Shown: positions 18,619 through 26,751 of the stretch, one piece after another
Position numbering within the stretch: the first letter of the stretch is position 1
Layout of the letters: each line of letters opens with the position of its first letter
Assembly: GCF_900109855.1 (NCBI RefSeq)
Contig: NZ_FOBO01000021.1
Span: 1 to 54,877, forward strand
Source of the DNA: Roseovarius tolerans
GTDB taxonomy: Bacteria > Pseudomonadota > Alphaproteobacteria > Rhodobacterales > Rhodobacteraceae
Direction of reading: 5' to 3'
Length of the DNA stretch: 54,877 nt
Position numbers and translations under genes: made by a program
The notes under the pieces: generated by a model
What the model was told of the DNA's origin: nothing
Database searches by the model: none
The model's input: only the letters and a program-made list of their open reading frames with translations

Positions 18619-19812
18619 TCACGCGGCTTGTTCGGTCAGAACGGGCTTGGCGGTCTTGCGGTAATAATCCTGCGCCGCGATCACGCCCGAGCCCAGCTTG
18701 ACCGGGTAGTTCAGGTCGGCCATCGCCATTTCGATCGTGGCCAGCCCCGACAGCATCATCGCATCCGTCAGACTGCCCAGATGGCCGATGCGGAAAGCGC
18801 GGCCGTTCATCTCTCCCAGCCCCACGCCAAAGCTCATGCCATAGGTGGCAAAGGCGTGCTCGGTCAGGGCGTTGCTGTCAAACCCGTCAGGCACATAAAT
18901 GGCGCTGACCGTGTCAGAGTAGAGTTCCGGCGATTGCGCCACGAGACGCAGACCCCAGGCCTCGACCGCACGCCGCACACCTTCGGCCAAGCGCGTGTGC
19001 CGGGCATAGACATTCTCCAACCCCTCCTCGAACAGCATGTTCAGGCTTTCGGCCATGCCGTAGATCAGTTGCAGCGGCGGCGTATAGGGATAGCCGCCCT
19101 TGGCGTTGGTCGTCAGCATATCACGAAAATCAAAAAAGGTGCGCGGCAGCGTGGCGCTGTCCATCGCGGCAAGCGCCTTGTCGCTGACCGCGAGGATGGC
19201 CATGCCGGTATTCAGCATGAACCCCTTTTGCGAGCCGGCGACCGCGATATCGACACCCCAGGCATCCATCTCGAACGGCATCGACGCGAGGGAACTGACG
19301 CAATCGACCATCAAGAGCGCGGGATGTGCGGCAGCGTCCATCGCACCCCGCACCGCCCCGATGTCAGAGCGCACGCCGGTCGCTGTTTCGTTATGGGTGA
19401 CGAGCACGGCCTTGATCTTGTGCGCGGTATCAGCGCGTAGCGCCGCCTCGAACTTGTCGGCGGGCGCACCGCTGCCCCAGGGGCATTCGATGATCTGCAC
19501 GTTCAGCCCATGCCGCGCGCACATGTCGATCCAGCGATGGCTGAACATGCCATAGCGCGCCACCAGAACAGTGTCGCCGGGCGACAGCGTGTTGGTGATC
19601 GCCGCCTCCCAGCCGCCAGTGCCCGAGGCCGGAAAGGTGATGATCTCGGCCTCCGATGCGCCGAACACCGTAAGGCACCCCGCCAGCACCGGCGTCAGCG
19701 TGTTGACGAAGGCGGGCGAGCGGTGATCCTGCGTCTGCACCTGCATCGCGCGGCGCAACCTGTCGGGAATATTGGTCGGGCCGGGAATGAAAACCGGGTT
19801 CTGATCTGACAT
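18619..19812 (-). CDS. bhcA: L-aspartate:glyoxylate aminotransferase
   Basis: BhcA transfers the amino group of aspartate to glyoxylate, giving oxaloacetate for biosynthesis and glycine to restart the cycle. The product is 397 residues, a class V aminotransferase of the serine-glyoxylate type: FIPGPTNIP at the N-terminus, PASGTGGWEAAI, MVDCVSSLAS, and the PLP lysine K196 in AGSQKGFM. Serine-glyoxylate aminotransferase of the serine cycle is the family alternative, but no other serine-cycle gene is nearby. The ATG at 19812 has an AAGGAGG site. It is first in bhcABCD, divergent from bhcR across an AT-rich control region. Confidence 0.92.
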   Translation of the reverse strand: MSDQNPVFIPGPTNIPDRLRRAMQVQTQDHRSPAFVNTLTPVLAGCLTVFGASEAEIITFPASGTGGWEAAITNTLSPGDTVLVARYGMFSHRWIDMCARHGLNVQIIECPWGSGAPADKFEAALRADTAHKIKAVLVTHNETATGVRSDIGAVRGAMDAAAHPALLMVDCVSSLASMPFEMDAWGVDIAVAGSQKGFMLNTGMAILAVSDKALAAMDSATLPRTFFDFRDMLTTNAKGGYPYTPPLQLIYGMAESLNMLFEEGLENVYARHTRLAEGVRRAVEAWGLRLVAQSPELYSDTVSAIYVPDGFDSNALTEHAFATYGMSFGVGLGEMNGRAFRIGHLGSLTDAMMLSGLATIEMAMADLNYPVKLGSGVIAAQDYYRKTAKPVLTEQAA

Positions 19813-20016
19813 GACACCATCCTCCTTGGGTGATGCAGTGAATATGAGGGATGCCCAGCTTTTCGGCAATTTTCTTGAAAACATTTTTCATTTATAATTA
19901 TAAAATCATAAATATCTGTGTTATATAGGTTTTTATTTTTTCATATCTGCCCTATATAAACTCGTGAAAAATATTTTTATTCTGCATGCAATCGCCCACC
20001 CAGGGAATCGCTTCTC
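19813..20016. promoter_or_regulatory. bhcA-bhcR divergent control region with IclR-operator-like palindromes
   Basis: This 204-bp gap is strikingly AT-rich against its GC-rich surroundings. Two 15-mers have IclR-type operator shape: TGAAAACATTTTTCA at 19876-19890 and TGAAAAATATTTTTA at 19965-19979, centred 89 bp apart. Between them lie the palindrome TTTATAATTATAAA (19891-19904) and an inverted repeat TTATATAGG / CCTATATAA (19921-19929 and 19951-19959). They are candidate sites for BhcR and perhaps a second regulator, flanking the promoters of both transcription units. Confidence 0.6.
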
Positions 20017-20841
20017 ATGACCCAGACCAAACGCCCCCGGGGCCGCCCCAAATCCCAATTCTCCGAAAGCAGCGCCGGCACCATGCAGTCGCTCGACCGC
20101 GCGCTTGGCGTGCTGACGACGGTGGCCCGGCAGGAAGGGGTGAACCTCACCGATCTGTCGCTTTCGCTGGGCATCCCCACGGCCACCACGCACCGCATTC
20201 TGACGACCCTGCAAAAGCGCGAGTTCGTCCGCTTCGACGAAGAGCGGCAGGACTGGACCATCGGCATCGAGGCCTATCGCACGGGTGTGGCCTATCTCAA
20301 GCGCACCAACCTGTCGGATGCGGGCCGCCCGGTGATGCGCCGCCTGATGGAACAAACCGGCGAGACCGCCAATCTCGCCGTGCCGGACGGGGCCGAGGTG
20401 GTGTTCATCGGGCAGGTCGAGACCGGCAACCCGATCCGGGCCTTCTTTCCGCCCGGCTCGCGCACGCCCATGCACGCCTCGGGCATCGGTAAGGCTCTTC
20501 TCGCGGCGCTGTCAGAAGAGCGCCGCCTCGCGCTGCTGAAAGGGGCAGGGTTACAGGGCTTTACCGCGAACACCCATGTCACACCCCGCGCCCTCTTCGA
20601 AGACCTCGAACAGACCGCCGCGCGCGGCTGGTCGTTCGACCGAAACGAGCGGTATGACGGCATGTCCTGCATCGGCGCCGCGATCTTCAACGACCGCGGA
20701 GAGCCCTGTGCCGGTGTGTCGATCTCGGGCCCCTCCTCGCGGTTTTCCGACGCGCGCCTTCCCGAATTCGGCCGCGCCGTGGCGCAGGCGGCCGCACAGA
20801 TCACCCACCTGATCGCCGGACACGACGCCGAGGGAACGTGA
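20017..20841 (+). CDS. bhcR: IclR-family regulator of the beta-hydroxyaspartate cycle
   Basis: The product has 274 residues. An N-terminal basic stretch (KRPRGRPKSQF) precedes a winged helix-turn-helix at about residues 23-85 (QSLDRALGVLTTVARQEGVNLTDLSLSLGIPTATTHRILTTL in sense, shown here in part by TATTHRIL), followed by the IclR effector domain with HASGIGKALLAAL and MSCIGAAIFNDRGEP. In Paracoccus denitrificans the equivalent divergent IclR protein controls bhcABCD in response to glyoxylate; that function is inferred here from identical gene arrangement. The effector pocket cannot be judged by eye. Confidence 0.88.
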   Translation: MTQTKRPRGRPKSQFSESSAGTMQSLDRALGVLTTVARQEGVNLTDLSLSLGIPTATTHRILTTLQKREFVRFDEERQDWTIGIEAYRTGVAYLKRTNLSDAGRPVMRRLMEQTGETANLAVPDGAEVVFIGQVETGNPIRAFFPPGSRTPMHASGIGKALLAALSEERRLALLKGAGLQGFTANTHVTPRALFEDLEQTAARGWSFDRNERYDGMSCIGAAIFNDRGEPCAGVSISGPSSRFSDARLPEFGRAVAQAAAQITHLIAGHDAEGT

Positions 20842-20981
20842 TAGCCCGGTGATCAATCCTGACGCCGAAAAATTTGACCCCGCGAATCCCGATCTGCCCC
20901 CTTTTCTCGGAGGGGTCATAGGTTATATAGAGAGGCCAAAGCGATGGACCTCATGCGCAACAAGGGTGCGACAGCAAAGTG

Positions 20982-21329
20982 ATGACAGTGCAGTTTCCCC
21001 AACTGGCCGGTCCGGGCAAGGACGAGGATGGCGACGACGACGTCTCCGTCGCGATCAAGACGCGCCCCAAGACGCAGCGCCCGCCGCTCTACAAGGTGTT
21101 GCTGCTGAATGACGATTACACCCCGATGGAATTCGTCGTCGCGGTGCTCGAGCGGTTCTTCGGCATGTCGCACGCACAGGCCTTCGAGATCATGCTGACG
21201 GTGCATAAAAAGGGCGTCGCGGTTGTCGGCGTGTTCAGCCACGAGATTGCCGAGACCAAGGTCGCGCAGGTGATGGATTTCGCCCGCCGTCATCAGCACC
21301 CGCTGCAATGCACCATGGAAAAGGAATAG
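20982..21329 (+). CDS. clpS: ATP-dependent Clp protease adaptor ClpS
   Basis: ClpS delivers N-degron substrates to ClpA-ClpP in the cytosol. The product is 115 residues. The ClpS core is plain: [26 protein letters not shown], with the acidic residues and hydrophobic pocket that hold the N-terminal residue, then [21 protein letters not shown]. The ATG at 20982 is preferred over GTG at 20979. The 140-bp gap after bhcR holds a short inverted repeat (GACCCC/GGGGTC) and a TATATAGAG promoter-like stretch. ClpA is not encoded in the window. Confidence 0.95.
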   Translation: MTVQFPQLAGPGKDEDGDDDVSVAIKTRPKTQRPPLYKVLLLNDDYTPMEFVVAVLERFFGMSHAQAFEIMLTVHKKGVAVVGVFSHEIAETKVAQVMDFARRHQHPLQCTMEKE

Positions 21330-21330
21330 C

Positions 21331-22320
21331 GTGAGCACGCCCTCGCGCCTGTCGCTTGCCGTCGAGTCCGGCACCGTGACGCTGCCCGAAGCGGGACGTA
21401 TCGCCGTGATCGCACCGCGCGCCGGGGCGGATATCACGGCACTGCCCGCCGAACGTGTGCAGGTCATCACCACGATGAAACCCGATTTCGACGCGTTCGC
21501 CGCGCGTGGCTACGATTGCGCGGTGGCCCCCGAGGGCCGCTACGCGGCGGCGCTTGTCTGCCTGCCCCGCGCCAAGCCGCTGGCGCGTGCGCTGATCGCG
21601 CAGGCGGCGGATGTGACCGACGGGTCGGTGATCGTCGATGGCGACAAGACCGACGGGGTCGAATCGATCCTCAAGGACTGCCGCAAGCGCGTCGAGACCG
21701 GCGCGCCGCTGTCCAAGGCGCATGGCAAGGTCTTCACCCTGCCCGCAGAGGCCGAGTTTGCCGATTGGCACACCACCGAGAGCGAGATCGCAGGCGGCTA
21801 TGTCACCGCCCCCGGCGTGTTTTCCGCCGACGGCATCGACCCGGGCTCCGACTGGCTGGCGCGCGCGCTGCCCGAAAAGCTGGGCGCGAATGTGATCGAC
21901 CTTGGCGCAGGCTGGGGATACCTCGCCGCGCAGGTGCTGGGCCGCGAGAGCATCACCCGGCTCGATCTGGTCGAAGCGGATCACGCCGCCCTCGCCTGTG
22001 CGCAGCGCAATGTGCTCGATCCGCGCGCCGCGTTCCATTGGGCCGATGCCACCCAGTGGCAACCCGACAGCCGCGCTGACAGCGTGATCATGAACCCGCC
22101 CTTTCACACCGGACGCAGCGCCAACCCCGATCTGGGCCGCGCCTTCATCGCCTCGGCGGCGCGCGCGCTCAAGCCCTCCGGCACGCTCTGGCTTGTGGCC
22201 AACCGCCATCTGCCCTACGAGGCGACGCTGGCGCAACGCTTCAAACATGTCGAAGAGATCGCGGGCGACACCCGCTTCAAGATCCTTCAGGCGCGTCACC
22301 CGTCTCGTCAGACGCGGTAG
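21331..22320 (+). CDS. RsmC-like class I SAM-dependent methyltransferase
   Basis: The product has 329 residues with two halves, as in RsmC/RlmG: a degenerate N-terminal methyltransferase-like domain (about 1-150) and a C-terminal catalytic domain with the SAM motif VIDLGAGWGYLA and the N-methyltransferase motif MNPPFHTG. Such enzymes make m2G in 16S or 23S rRNA, so an rRNA (guanine-N2) methyltransferase is likely; the exact target nucleotide cannot be assigned. It starts with GTG one base after the clpS stop, so it is probably cotranscribed with clpS. Confidence 0.85.
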   Translation: MSTPSRLSLAVESGTVTLPEAGRIAVIAPRAGADITALPAERVQVITTMKPDFDAFAARGYDCAVAPEGRYAAALVCLPRAKPLARALIAQAADVTDGSVIVDGDKTDGVESILKDCRKRVETGAPLSKAHGKVFTLPAEAEFADWHTTESEIAGGYVTAPGVFSADGIDPGSDWLARALPEKLGANVIDLGAGWGYLAAQVLGRESITRLDLVEADHAALACAQRNVLDPRAAFHWADATQWQPDSRADSVIMNPPFHTGRSANPDLGRAFIASAARALKPSGTLWLVANRHLPYEATLAQRFKHVEEIAGDTRFKILQARHPSRQTR

Positions 22321-22362
22321 AATCGCCTAACCTCCCCAAAGATCAGCTCGAAAGGCGCTTTC

Positions 22363-23163
22363 ATGTCATTCTCCATCGCGGGCAAGACCGCCATCGTGAC
22401 CGGCGGCGCCAACGGGATCGGCCTCGCCATCGGGCGGCATTTCGCGGACAAGGGCGCCAATGTCATGTTCGCCGACATGGACGAGAAACGCCTGAAAGAC
22501 GAATTGGGCAAGGCCGCCGAAGCCGACAATATCCGGTATTTCGCAGGCGACCTGCGGCAGAAACTGGCGCAGGCCAATCTGCTCTCGGCCACCATCGACG
22601 CGTTCGAGCAGATCGACATCCTAGTGAATGCGTGCCGTCAGGTTGTGCCCTCGGACGCGCTCAACCCCGAGGATGATGCCGTCGAGATGCTGCTACAGCA
22701 AAACCTGATGACCTCGCTCAGGATGAGCCAACAGGTCGCCAAGCGGATGATCAAGCAGGCCGAAGGCCAGACCGAAGGGGTCACCGGCACCATCGTCAAC
22801 CTCTCCTCAATCGCCGCGCGCCGCACACATCCCGATCTCATGGCCTACTCGATCTCCTCGGCGGCCCTCGACCAGATGACGCGCAGCCTCGCGGTGGCGC
22901 TCGCGCCATACCGCATTCGCGTCAATGCCGTAGCGTTCGGCTCGGTGATGAGTGCGTCGCTCAAGGACACGCTGCGCGAGCACAGCGATTACCGCGACGA
23001 TATCGAGGACCACACCCCCCTTGGCCGCATCGCCTCGGCCACGGAACTCGCCGAGGCGGTGCAATATCTCGCCTGCGACGGCTCCAGCTTCATGACCGGG
23101 CAGATCATGACGATGGATGGCGGGCGCACCCTGCTTGATCCCGTCGCCGCCCCGGCGCATTAA
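22363..23163 (+). CDS. SDR-family protein lacking the catalytic lysine
   Basis: The product is 266 residues with a classical SDR Rossmann fold: TGGANGIG at 13-20, VNAC in place of the usual NNAG at about 88-91, and a C-terminal MTGQIMTMDGG. Serine S149 and tyrosine Y162 stand where the catalytic pair is expected, but the YxxxK lysine is replaced by serine at 166 (AYSISSA). Ordinary oxidoreductase activity is therefore doubtful; the protein may bind nucleotide without classical catalysis or use a changed proton relay. It is 28 bp upstream of hemF, a likely operon. Confidence 0.82.
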   Translation: MSFSIAGKTAIVTGGANGIGLAIGRHFADKGANVMFADMDEKRLKDELGKAAEADNIRYFAGDLRQKLAQANLLSATIDAFEQIDILVNACRQVVPSDALNPEDDAVEMLLQQNLMTSLRMSQQVAKRMIKQAEGQTEGVTGTIVNLSSIAARRTHPDLMAYSISSAALDQMTRSLAVALAPYRIRVNAVAFGSVMSASLKDTLREHSDYRDDIEDHTPLGRIASATELAEAVQYLACDGSSFMTGQIMTMDGGRTLLDPVAAPAH

Positions 23164-23191
23164 TGGGACAAAGAGCCCAAGGATTGACCCG

Positions 23192-24082
23192 ATGAGTGAC
23201 GATTTCACCGACAAGAAAGCCCGCGCAAGCGCCTGGTTCCGCCATCTGCGCGACGAGATCGTCGCCGCATTCGAGGGGCTTGAGGACAGCCTTGACACGG
23301 GGCCGTTTGCAGAGGCCGAACCGGGCCGCTTCGACGTGACCGAGACGAGCCGCGCCAGCGACGACGGATCAGACGCCGGCGGCGGGCTGATGAGCGTGAT
23401 GCGCGGCGGCCGCGTCTTCGAGAAGGTCGGCGTCAACGTCTCTGAGGTTTACGGCACATTGGGCGAGGCCGCGCAAAAGGCGATGGCCGCGCGCGGCGTG
23501 CCGGGGATGGAGGACGACCCGCGCTTCTGGGCCTCCGGCATCAGCCTCGTCGCCCATATGCAGAACCCGCATTGCCCGGCCGTGCACATGAACACCCGGA
23601 TGTTCTGGACCCCCGGCGCGTGGTGGTTCGGCGGCGGATCGGATCTCAACCCCTGCATCGAATATCCCGAGGATACCGCGCATTTCCACGACCAGCAAAA
23701 GGCGCATCTCGCCCCGCATGGCGAGGATCTTTACGCGCGCCTCAAGGATTGGGCGGACGAATATTTCTACATCCCGCATCGCCACCGGGCGCGCGGCGTC
23801 GGCGGCATCTTCATGGATGACCGCAACACCGGCGACTGGGAAGCGGATTTCGCCCTGACCCAGGATATCGGGCGGGCGTTTTTACCCGCCTTTGTGCCAT
23901 TGACCGAACGGCGCCGGGTGCAGCCCTTCACCGAGGCCGACAAGGATACCCAGCTTGTGCATCGCGGGCTCTATGCGGAATACAACCTCGTCTATGATCG
24001 CGGCACCAAGTTCGGGCTGGCCACCGGGCATGACGCAAACGCGGTGCTGATGAGCCTGCCTCCCTTGGCCAAGTGGCACTAG
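23192..24082 (+). CDS. hemF: oxygen-dependent coproporphyrinogen III oxidase
   Basis: HemF decarboxylates two propionates of coproporphyrinogen III to give protoporphyrinogen IX, using O2, in haem and bacteriochlorophyll synthesis. The product is 296 residues. Motifs include GGRVFEKVGVNVS, the family signature FWTPGAWWFGGGSDLNPC, HFHDQQKAH, YIPHRHRARGVGGIFMD and YAEYNLVYDRGTKFGL. The start at 23192 (MSDDFTDKK) follows the SDR gene; the longer frame is not family-like. It is convergent with the DUF1150 gene, with 15 bp between stops. Confidence 0.97.
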   Translation: MSDDFTDKKARASAWFRHLRDEIVAAFEGLEDSLDTGPFAEAEPGRFDVTETSRASDDGSDAGGGLMSVMRGGRVFEKVGVNVSEVYGTLGEAAQKAMAARGVPGMEDDPRFWASGISLVAHMQNPHCPAVHMNTRMFWTPGAWWFGGGSDLNPCIEYPEDTAHFHDQQKAHLAPHGEDLYARLKDWADEYFYIPHRHRARGVGGIFMDDRNTGDWEADFALTQDIGRAFLPAFVPLTERRRVQPFTEADKDTQLVHRGLYAEYNLVYDRGTKFGLATGHDANAVLMSLPPLAKWH

Positions 24083-24097
24083 AGGCACAACGCCTGG

Positions 24098-24325
24098 TCA
24101 GTGAACCGTCACCGGCTCCATGTTGTTCTGGCGCGCCAGAAGAAAGGCCAGCTTGCGGTCGCGCACCAACGCCAGCCGCTCGCCCTCGGTGCTGTGCACG
24201 GCGTAGAGCGTCGTCAGATCGCCGACCTGCTCGCGCATGTCTTCGGGCAGATCCTCGACATTGACGGGCCGCACATAGACGATGGCCCGGTCCTCGATAT
24301 TTCCGAAATCATACTTCGTATCCAT
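24098..24325 (-). CDS. DUF1150 family protein
   Basis: This is a 75-residue acidic protein with the DUF1150 pattern: IVYVRPVNVEDLPEDMREQ, then LYAVHSTEGERLALVRDRKLAFLLARQNNMEPVTVH. It is found beside hsp20 in many alphaproteobacteria; here it follows hsp20 by six bases and probably shares its heat-shock promoter. The biochemical function is unknown; the linkage suggests a role with the small heat-shock protein. Confidence 0.85.
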   Translation of the reverse strand: MDTKYDFGNIEDRAIVYVRPVNVEDLPEDMREQVGDLTTLYAVHSTEGERLALVRDRKLAFLLARQNNMEPVTVH

Positions 24326-24331
24326 GATGGC

Positions 24332-24745
24332 TTACCCCTTGTTGATCCTGATTTTCTGCACCACCGGCTCGGGTTGGGCGCGGGTGAGGTCCACGTGCAA
24401 AAGTCCGTTTTCCATGATCGCCTCGCCCACCTCGACACCGTCGGCCAGCACGAAAGAGCGCTGGAACTGACGCGCGGCGATACCGCGATGCAGGTAGATA
24501 CGGCCCTCGGCGTCGTCGCCCTGACGGCCCCGGATGACCAGTTGCCGGTCCTCCACGGTGATCGCCAGATCCTCCTCCGAGAACCCGGCCACGGCCAGTG
24601 TGATGCGATAGGAATTCTGCGAGGTCTGTTCGATGTTGAAGGGCGGATAACCCTCGTTGCCCGATTTGGCGCTGCGTTCCAGCATCCGTTCGAGCTGCTC
24701 GAACCCCAGCATGTAGGGGTGCGACCCCAGAGTAAGCTTTGTCAT
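24332..24745 (-). CDS. small heat-shock protein, Hsp20 family
   Basis: The product has 137 residues. The alpha-crystallin domain spans about 36-125 (YPPFNIEQTSQNSYRITLAVAGF, DRQLVIRGRQ, QRSFVLADGVEVGEAIMENGLLHVDL), with the N-terminal helix MLGFEQLERMLERS and a C-terminal IRI motif that anchors oligomers. Such IbpA-like chaperones hold unfolding proteins in the cytosol. The start at 24745 is chosen from the family; the frame upstream is leader. A sigma-32-type promoter lies about 70 bp upstream. Confidence 0.92.
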   Translation of the reverse strand: MTKLTLGSHPYMLGFEQLERMLERSAKSGNEGYPPFNIEQTSQNSYRITLAVAGFSEEDLAITVEDRQLVIRGRQGDDAEGRIYLHRGIAARQFQRSFVLADGVEVGEAIMENGLLHVDLTRAQPEPVVQKIRINKG

Positions 24746-24813
24746 CGACACGTCCTTGAGCTTAAGCGACCGTCCGTTGCGCAAGGCCCCGTTATGGCAG
24801 CCTGCGCCCAAAA

Positions 24814-24844
24814 ATATGGGGATTGCCCCGGATGCGCGCAAGGG
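24814..24844 (-). promoter_or_regulatory. sigma-32 (RpoH)-type heat-shock promoter of hsp20
   Basis: Read on the minus strand, CCCTTGCG (24844-24837) is followed after 15 bases by CCCCATAT (24821-24814). This fits the RpoH consensus CTTGAAA / CCCCATnT in both elements and spacing. It lies about 70 bp upstream of the hsp20 start and faces it. Confidence 0.75.
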
Positions 24845-24909
24845 CTTTGCGAATGGGCGCGGATTGACTATCTTGTAAGCCCACGGCCCCCTTGGAGGAA
24901 TCGCTTGCC

Positions 24910-25134
24910 ATGAACGCCTATAGCGACCTTTCGATGAAATCAGAGGATGTGCTGCGCGTGGAACTGGAAGAGTTCCGCCGCGAGCATGGCGATCTCGACG
25001 CGGCCATTCGCGCGCTGCAGGAGAAAAGCACCGCCGATCAGCTGACCCTGCAACGGCTCAAGAAGAAAAAACTCTGGCTGCGCGACATGATCGCCCGGAT
25101 CGAGGACCGGCTCTATCCCGACATCATTGCGTAA
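24910..25134 (+). CDS. DUF465 / YdcH-type small protein
   Basis: This is a 74-residue, charged, helical protein with the DUF465 layout: an N-terminal helix (SEDVLRVELEEFRREHGDLDAAI), a short turn, and a second helix with RLKKKKLWLRDMIARIE, predicted to form an antiparallel coiled coil. The start at 24910 is the family-like ATG; a TTG at 24892 overlaps the GGAGG ribosome site and is rejected. It is divergent from hsp20 and 46 bp upstream of purE. The function is unknown. Confidence 0.85.
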   Translation: MNAYSDLSMKSEDVLRVELEEFRREHGDLDAAIRALQEKSTADQLTLQRLKKKKLWLRDMIARIEDRLYPDIIA

Positions 25135-25180
25135 CCCCCCTTGATGGGTATAGTGCGCGCTTCAAAACGTGAGGCGTGAC

Positions 25181-25669
25181 ATGACAGGCGTGAAAATCGG
25201 CATCATCATGGGCAGTCAGTCCGACTGGTCCACCATGCGCGAAGCGGCGAGCATTCTCGACGAGTTGGGCCTGGGATACGAGACGCGCATCGTCTCGGCG
25301 CATCGCACGCCGGACCGCTTGTGGGACTACGGAAAGACCGCCGTTGAGCGCGGCTTGCAGGTGATCATAGCCGGCGCGGGCGGGGCGGCGCATCTGCCGG
25401 GCATGATGGCGTCGAAAACCCGCGTGCCGGTGATCGGCGTGCCGGTGCAGACCCGCGCGCTCGCAGGTGTCGACAGCCTCTATTCCATCGTGCAGATGCC
25501 AAAGGGCTTCCCGGTGGCGACCATGGCGATCGGGGCGGCAGGGGCCGCCAATGCCGGGCTGATGGCCGCCGCGATCCTTGCCAATTCCGACGCTGCCCTC
25601 GCGCAGCGCCTCGATGACTGGCGCGCCGCGCTTTCTGCCTCCATTCCAGACGAGCCAAGCGATGACTGA
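25181..25669 (+). CDS. purE: 5-(carboxyamino)imidazole ribonucleotide mutase
   Basis: PurE converts N5-CAIR to CAIR in purine synthesis. The product is 162 residues, class I type. [23 protein letters not shown] with the catalytic histidine, [12 protein letters not shown] and [22 protein letters not shown] are all present. The ATG at 25181 has a GAGG site nine bases upstream; four more residues would be added by an earlier start. The 3' end overlaps purK by eight bases. Confidence 0.97.
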   Translation: MTGVKIGIIMGSQSDWSTMREAASILDELGLGYETRIVSAHRTPDRLWDYGKTAVERGLQVIIAGAGGAAHLPGMMASKTRVPVIGVPVQTRALAGVDSLYSIVQMPKGFPVATMAIGAAGAANAGLMAAAILANSDAALAQRLDDWRAALSASIPDEPSDD

Positions 25670-26738
25670 TCCTCTCTCTCCCGGCGCGACCATCGGCATC
25701 CTGGGTGGCGGCCAGTTGGGCCGCATGCTTTCGGTCGCCGCGGCGCGCCTCGGGTTCAAGACCTGCATCTTCGAGCCGGGCGGCGATTGCCCGGCGAGCC
25801 ATGTGGCGAACTTCCATTTCAAGGCCGAGTACACCGACGAGGATGCCCTGCGCCGCTTTGCCGAAAGCGTCGATGTCATCACCTTTGAGTTCGAGAATAT
25901 CCCCGCCTCGGCCCTTGATCTGCTGGAGCGGATTAAGCCCGTCCACCCCGGCCGCCGCGCGCTCAAGGTCAGCCAGGACCGTCTGATGGAAAAGGCGTTC
26001 CTGTCGGATCTGGGGCTGGCAACCGCGCCCTTTGCCGCCGTCGATGACGCCGAGGATCTGGCCGAAGCGATGGCCGAGATCGGCCTGCCCGCGATCCTCA
26101 AGACCCGCCGCTTCGGCTATGACGGCAAGGGGCAGGCGCGGATCATGACGGCGCAGGACGCCGAACAGGCCCTGGCCGACATGAACGGCGCCGCAGCGAT
26201 CTACGAGGGGTTTGTCGAGTTTAGCCACGAAGTGTCGGTCATCGCGGCGCGCAATGCCGCCGGTGACGTGGCCTGTTATGATCCCGGCGAGAACGTCCAC
26301 GACGACGGCATCCTGCGCACCACCACCGTGCCCGCGCGCCTGACGGCGGCACAGCGCACCGATGCGGTCCTGCTGACGGCCAAGATCCTCAACCGTTTGA
26401 AATATGTGGGCGTCATGGGGGTGGAACTGTTCGTGACGGCCAAGGGCCTCGTGGTCAACGAGATCGCGCCACGCGTCCACAATTCCGGCCACTGGTCGCA
26501 ATCCGGCTGCGCCATCGACCAGTTCGAACAGCATATCCGCGCCGTGGCGGGCTGGCCGCTGGGCGACGGGTCGCGCTATGCGGATGTGGTGATGGAGAAC
26601 CTCATCGGCGATGACGTGAACCGCCTGCCGCAGATCATGCAGGAGGCCGATGCCGCGCTACACCTCTATGGCAAGGCCGAGGTAAAGCCGGGTCGCAAGA
26701 TGGGCCATGTCAACCGGATCATGCGCAAGCCGACCTAG
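25662..26738 (+). CDS. purK: 5-(carboxyamino)imidazole ribonucleotide synthase
   Basis: PurK is an ATP-grasp ligase that carboxylates AIR with bicarbonate to N5-CAIR, feeding PurE. The product is 358 residues: [20 protein letters not shown] at the N-terminus, the ATP-binding lysines in [30 protein letters not shown], and the metal site [15 protein letters not shown]. It overlaps purE, so translation is coupled. It ends 13 bp from the stop of the convergent SGNH hydrolase gene. Confidence 0.97.
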   Translation: MTDPLSPGATIGILGGGQLGRMLSVAAARLGFKTCIFEPGGDCPASHVANFHFKAEYTDEDALRRFAESVDVITFEFENIPASALDLLERIKPVHPGRRALKVSQDRLMEKAFLSDLGLATAPFAAVDDAEDLAEAMAEIGLPAILKTRRFGYDGKGQARIMTAQDAEQALADMNGAAAIYEGFVEFSHEVSVIAARNAAGDVACYDPGENVHDDGILRTTTVPARLTAAQRTDAVLLTAKILNRLKYVGVMGVELFVTAKGLVVNEIAPRVHNSGHWSQSGCAIDQFEQHIRAVAGWPLGDGSRYADVVMENLIGDDVNRLPQIMQEADAALHLYGKAEVKPGRKMGHVNRIMRKPT

Positions 26739-26751
26739 CGCCCTGACCCCA

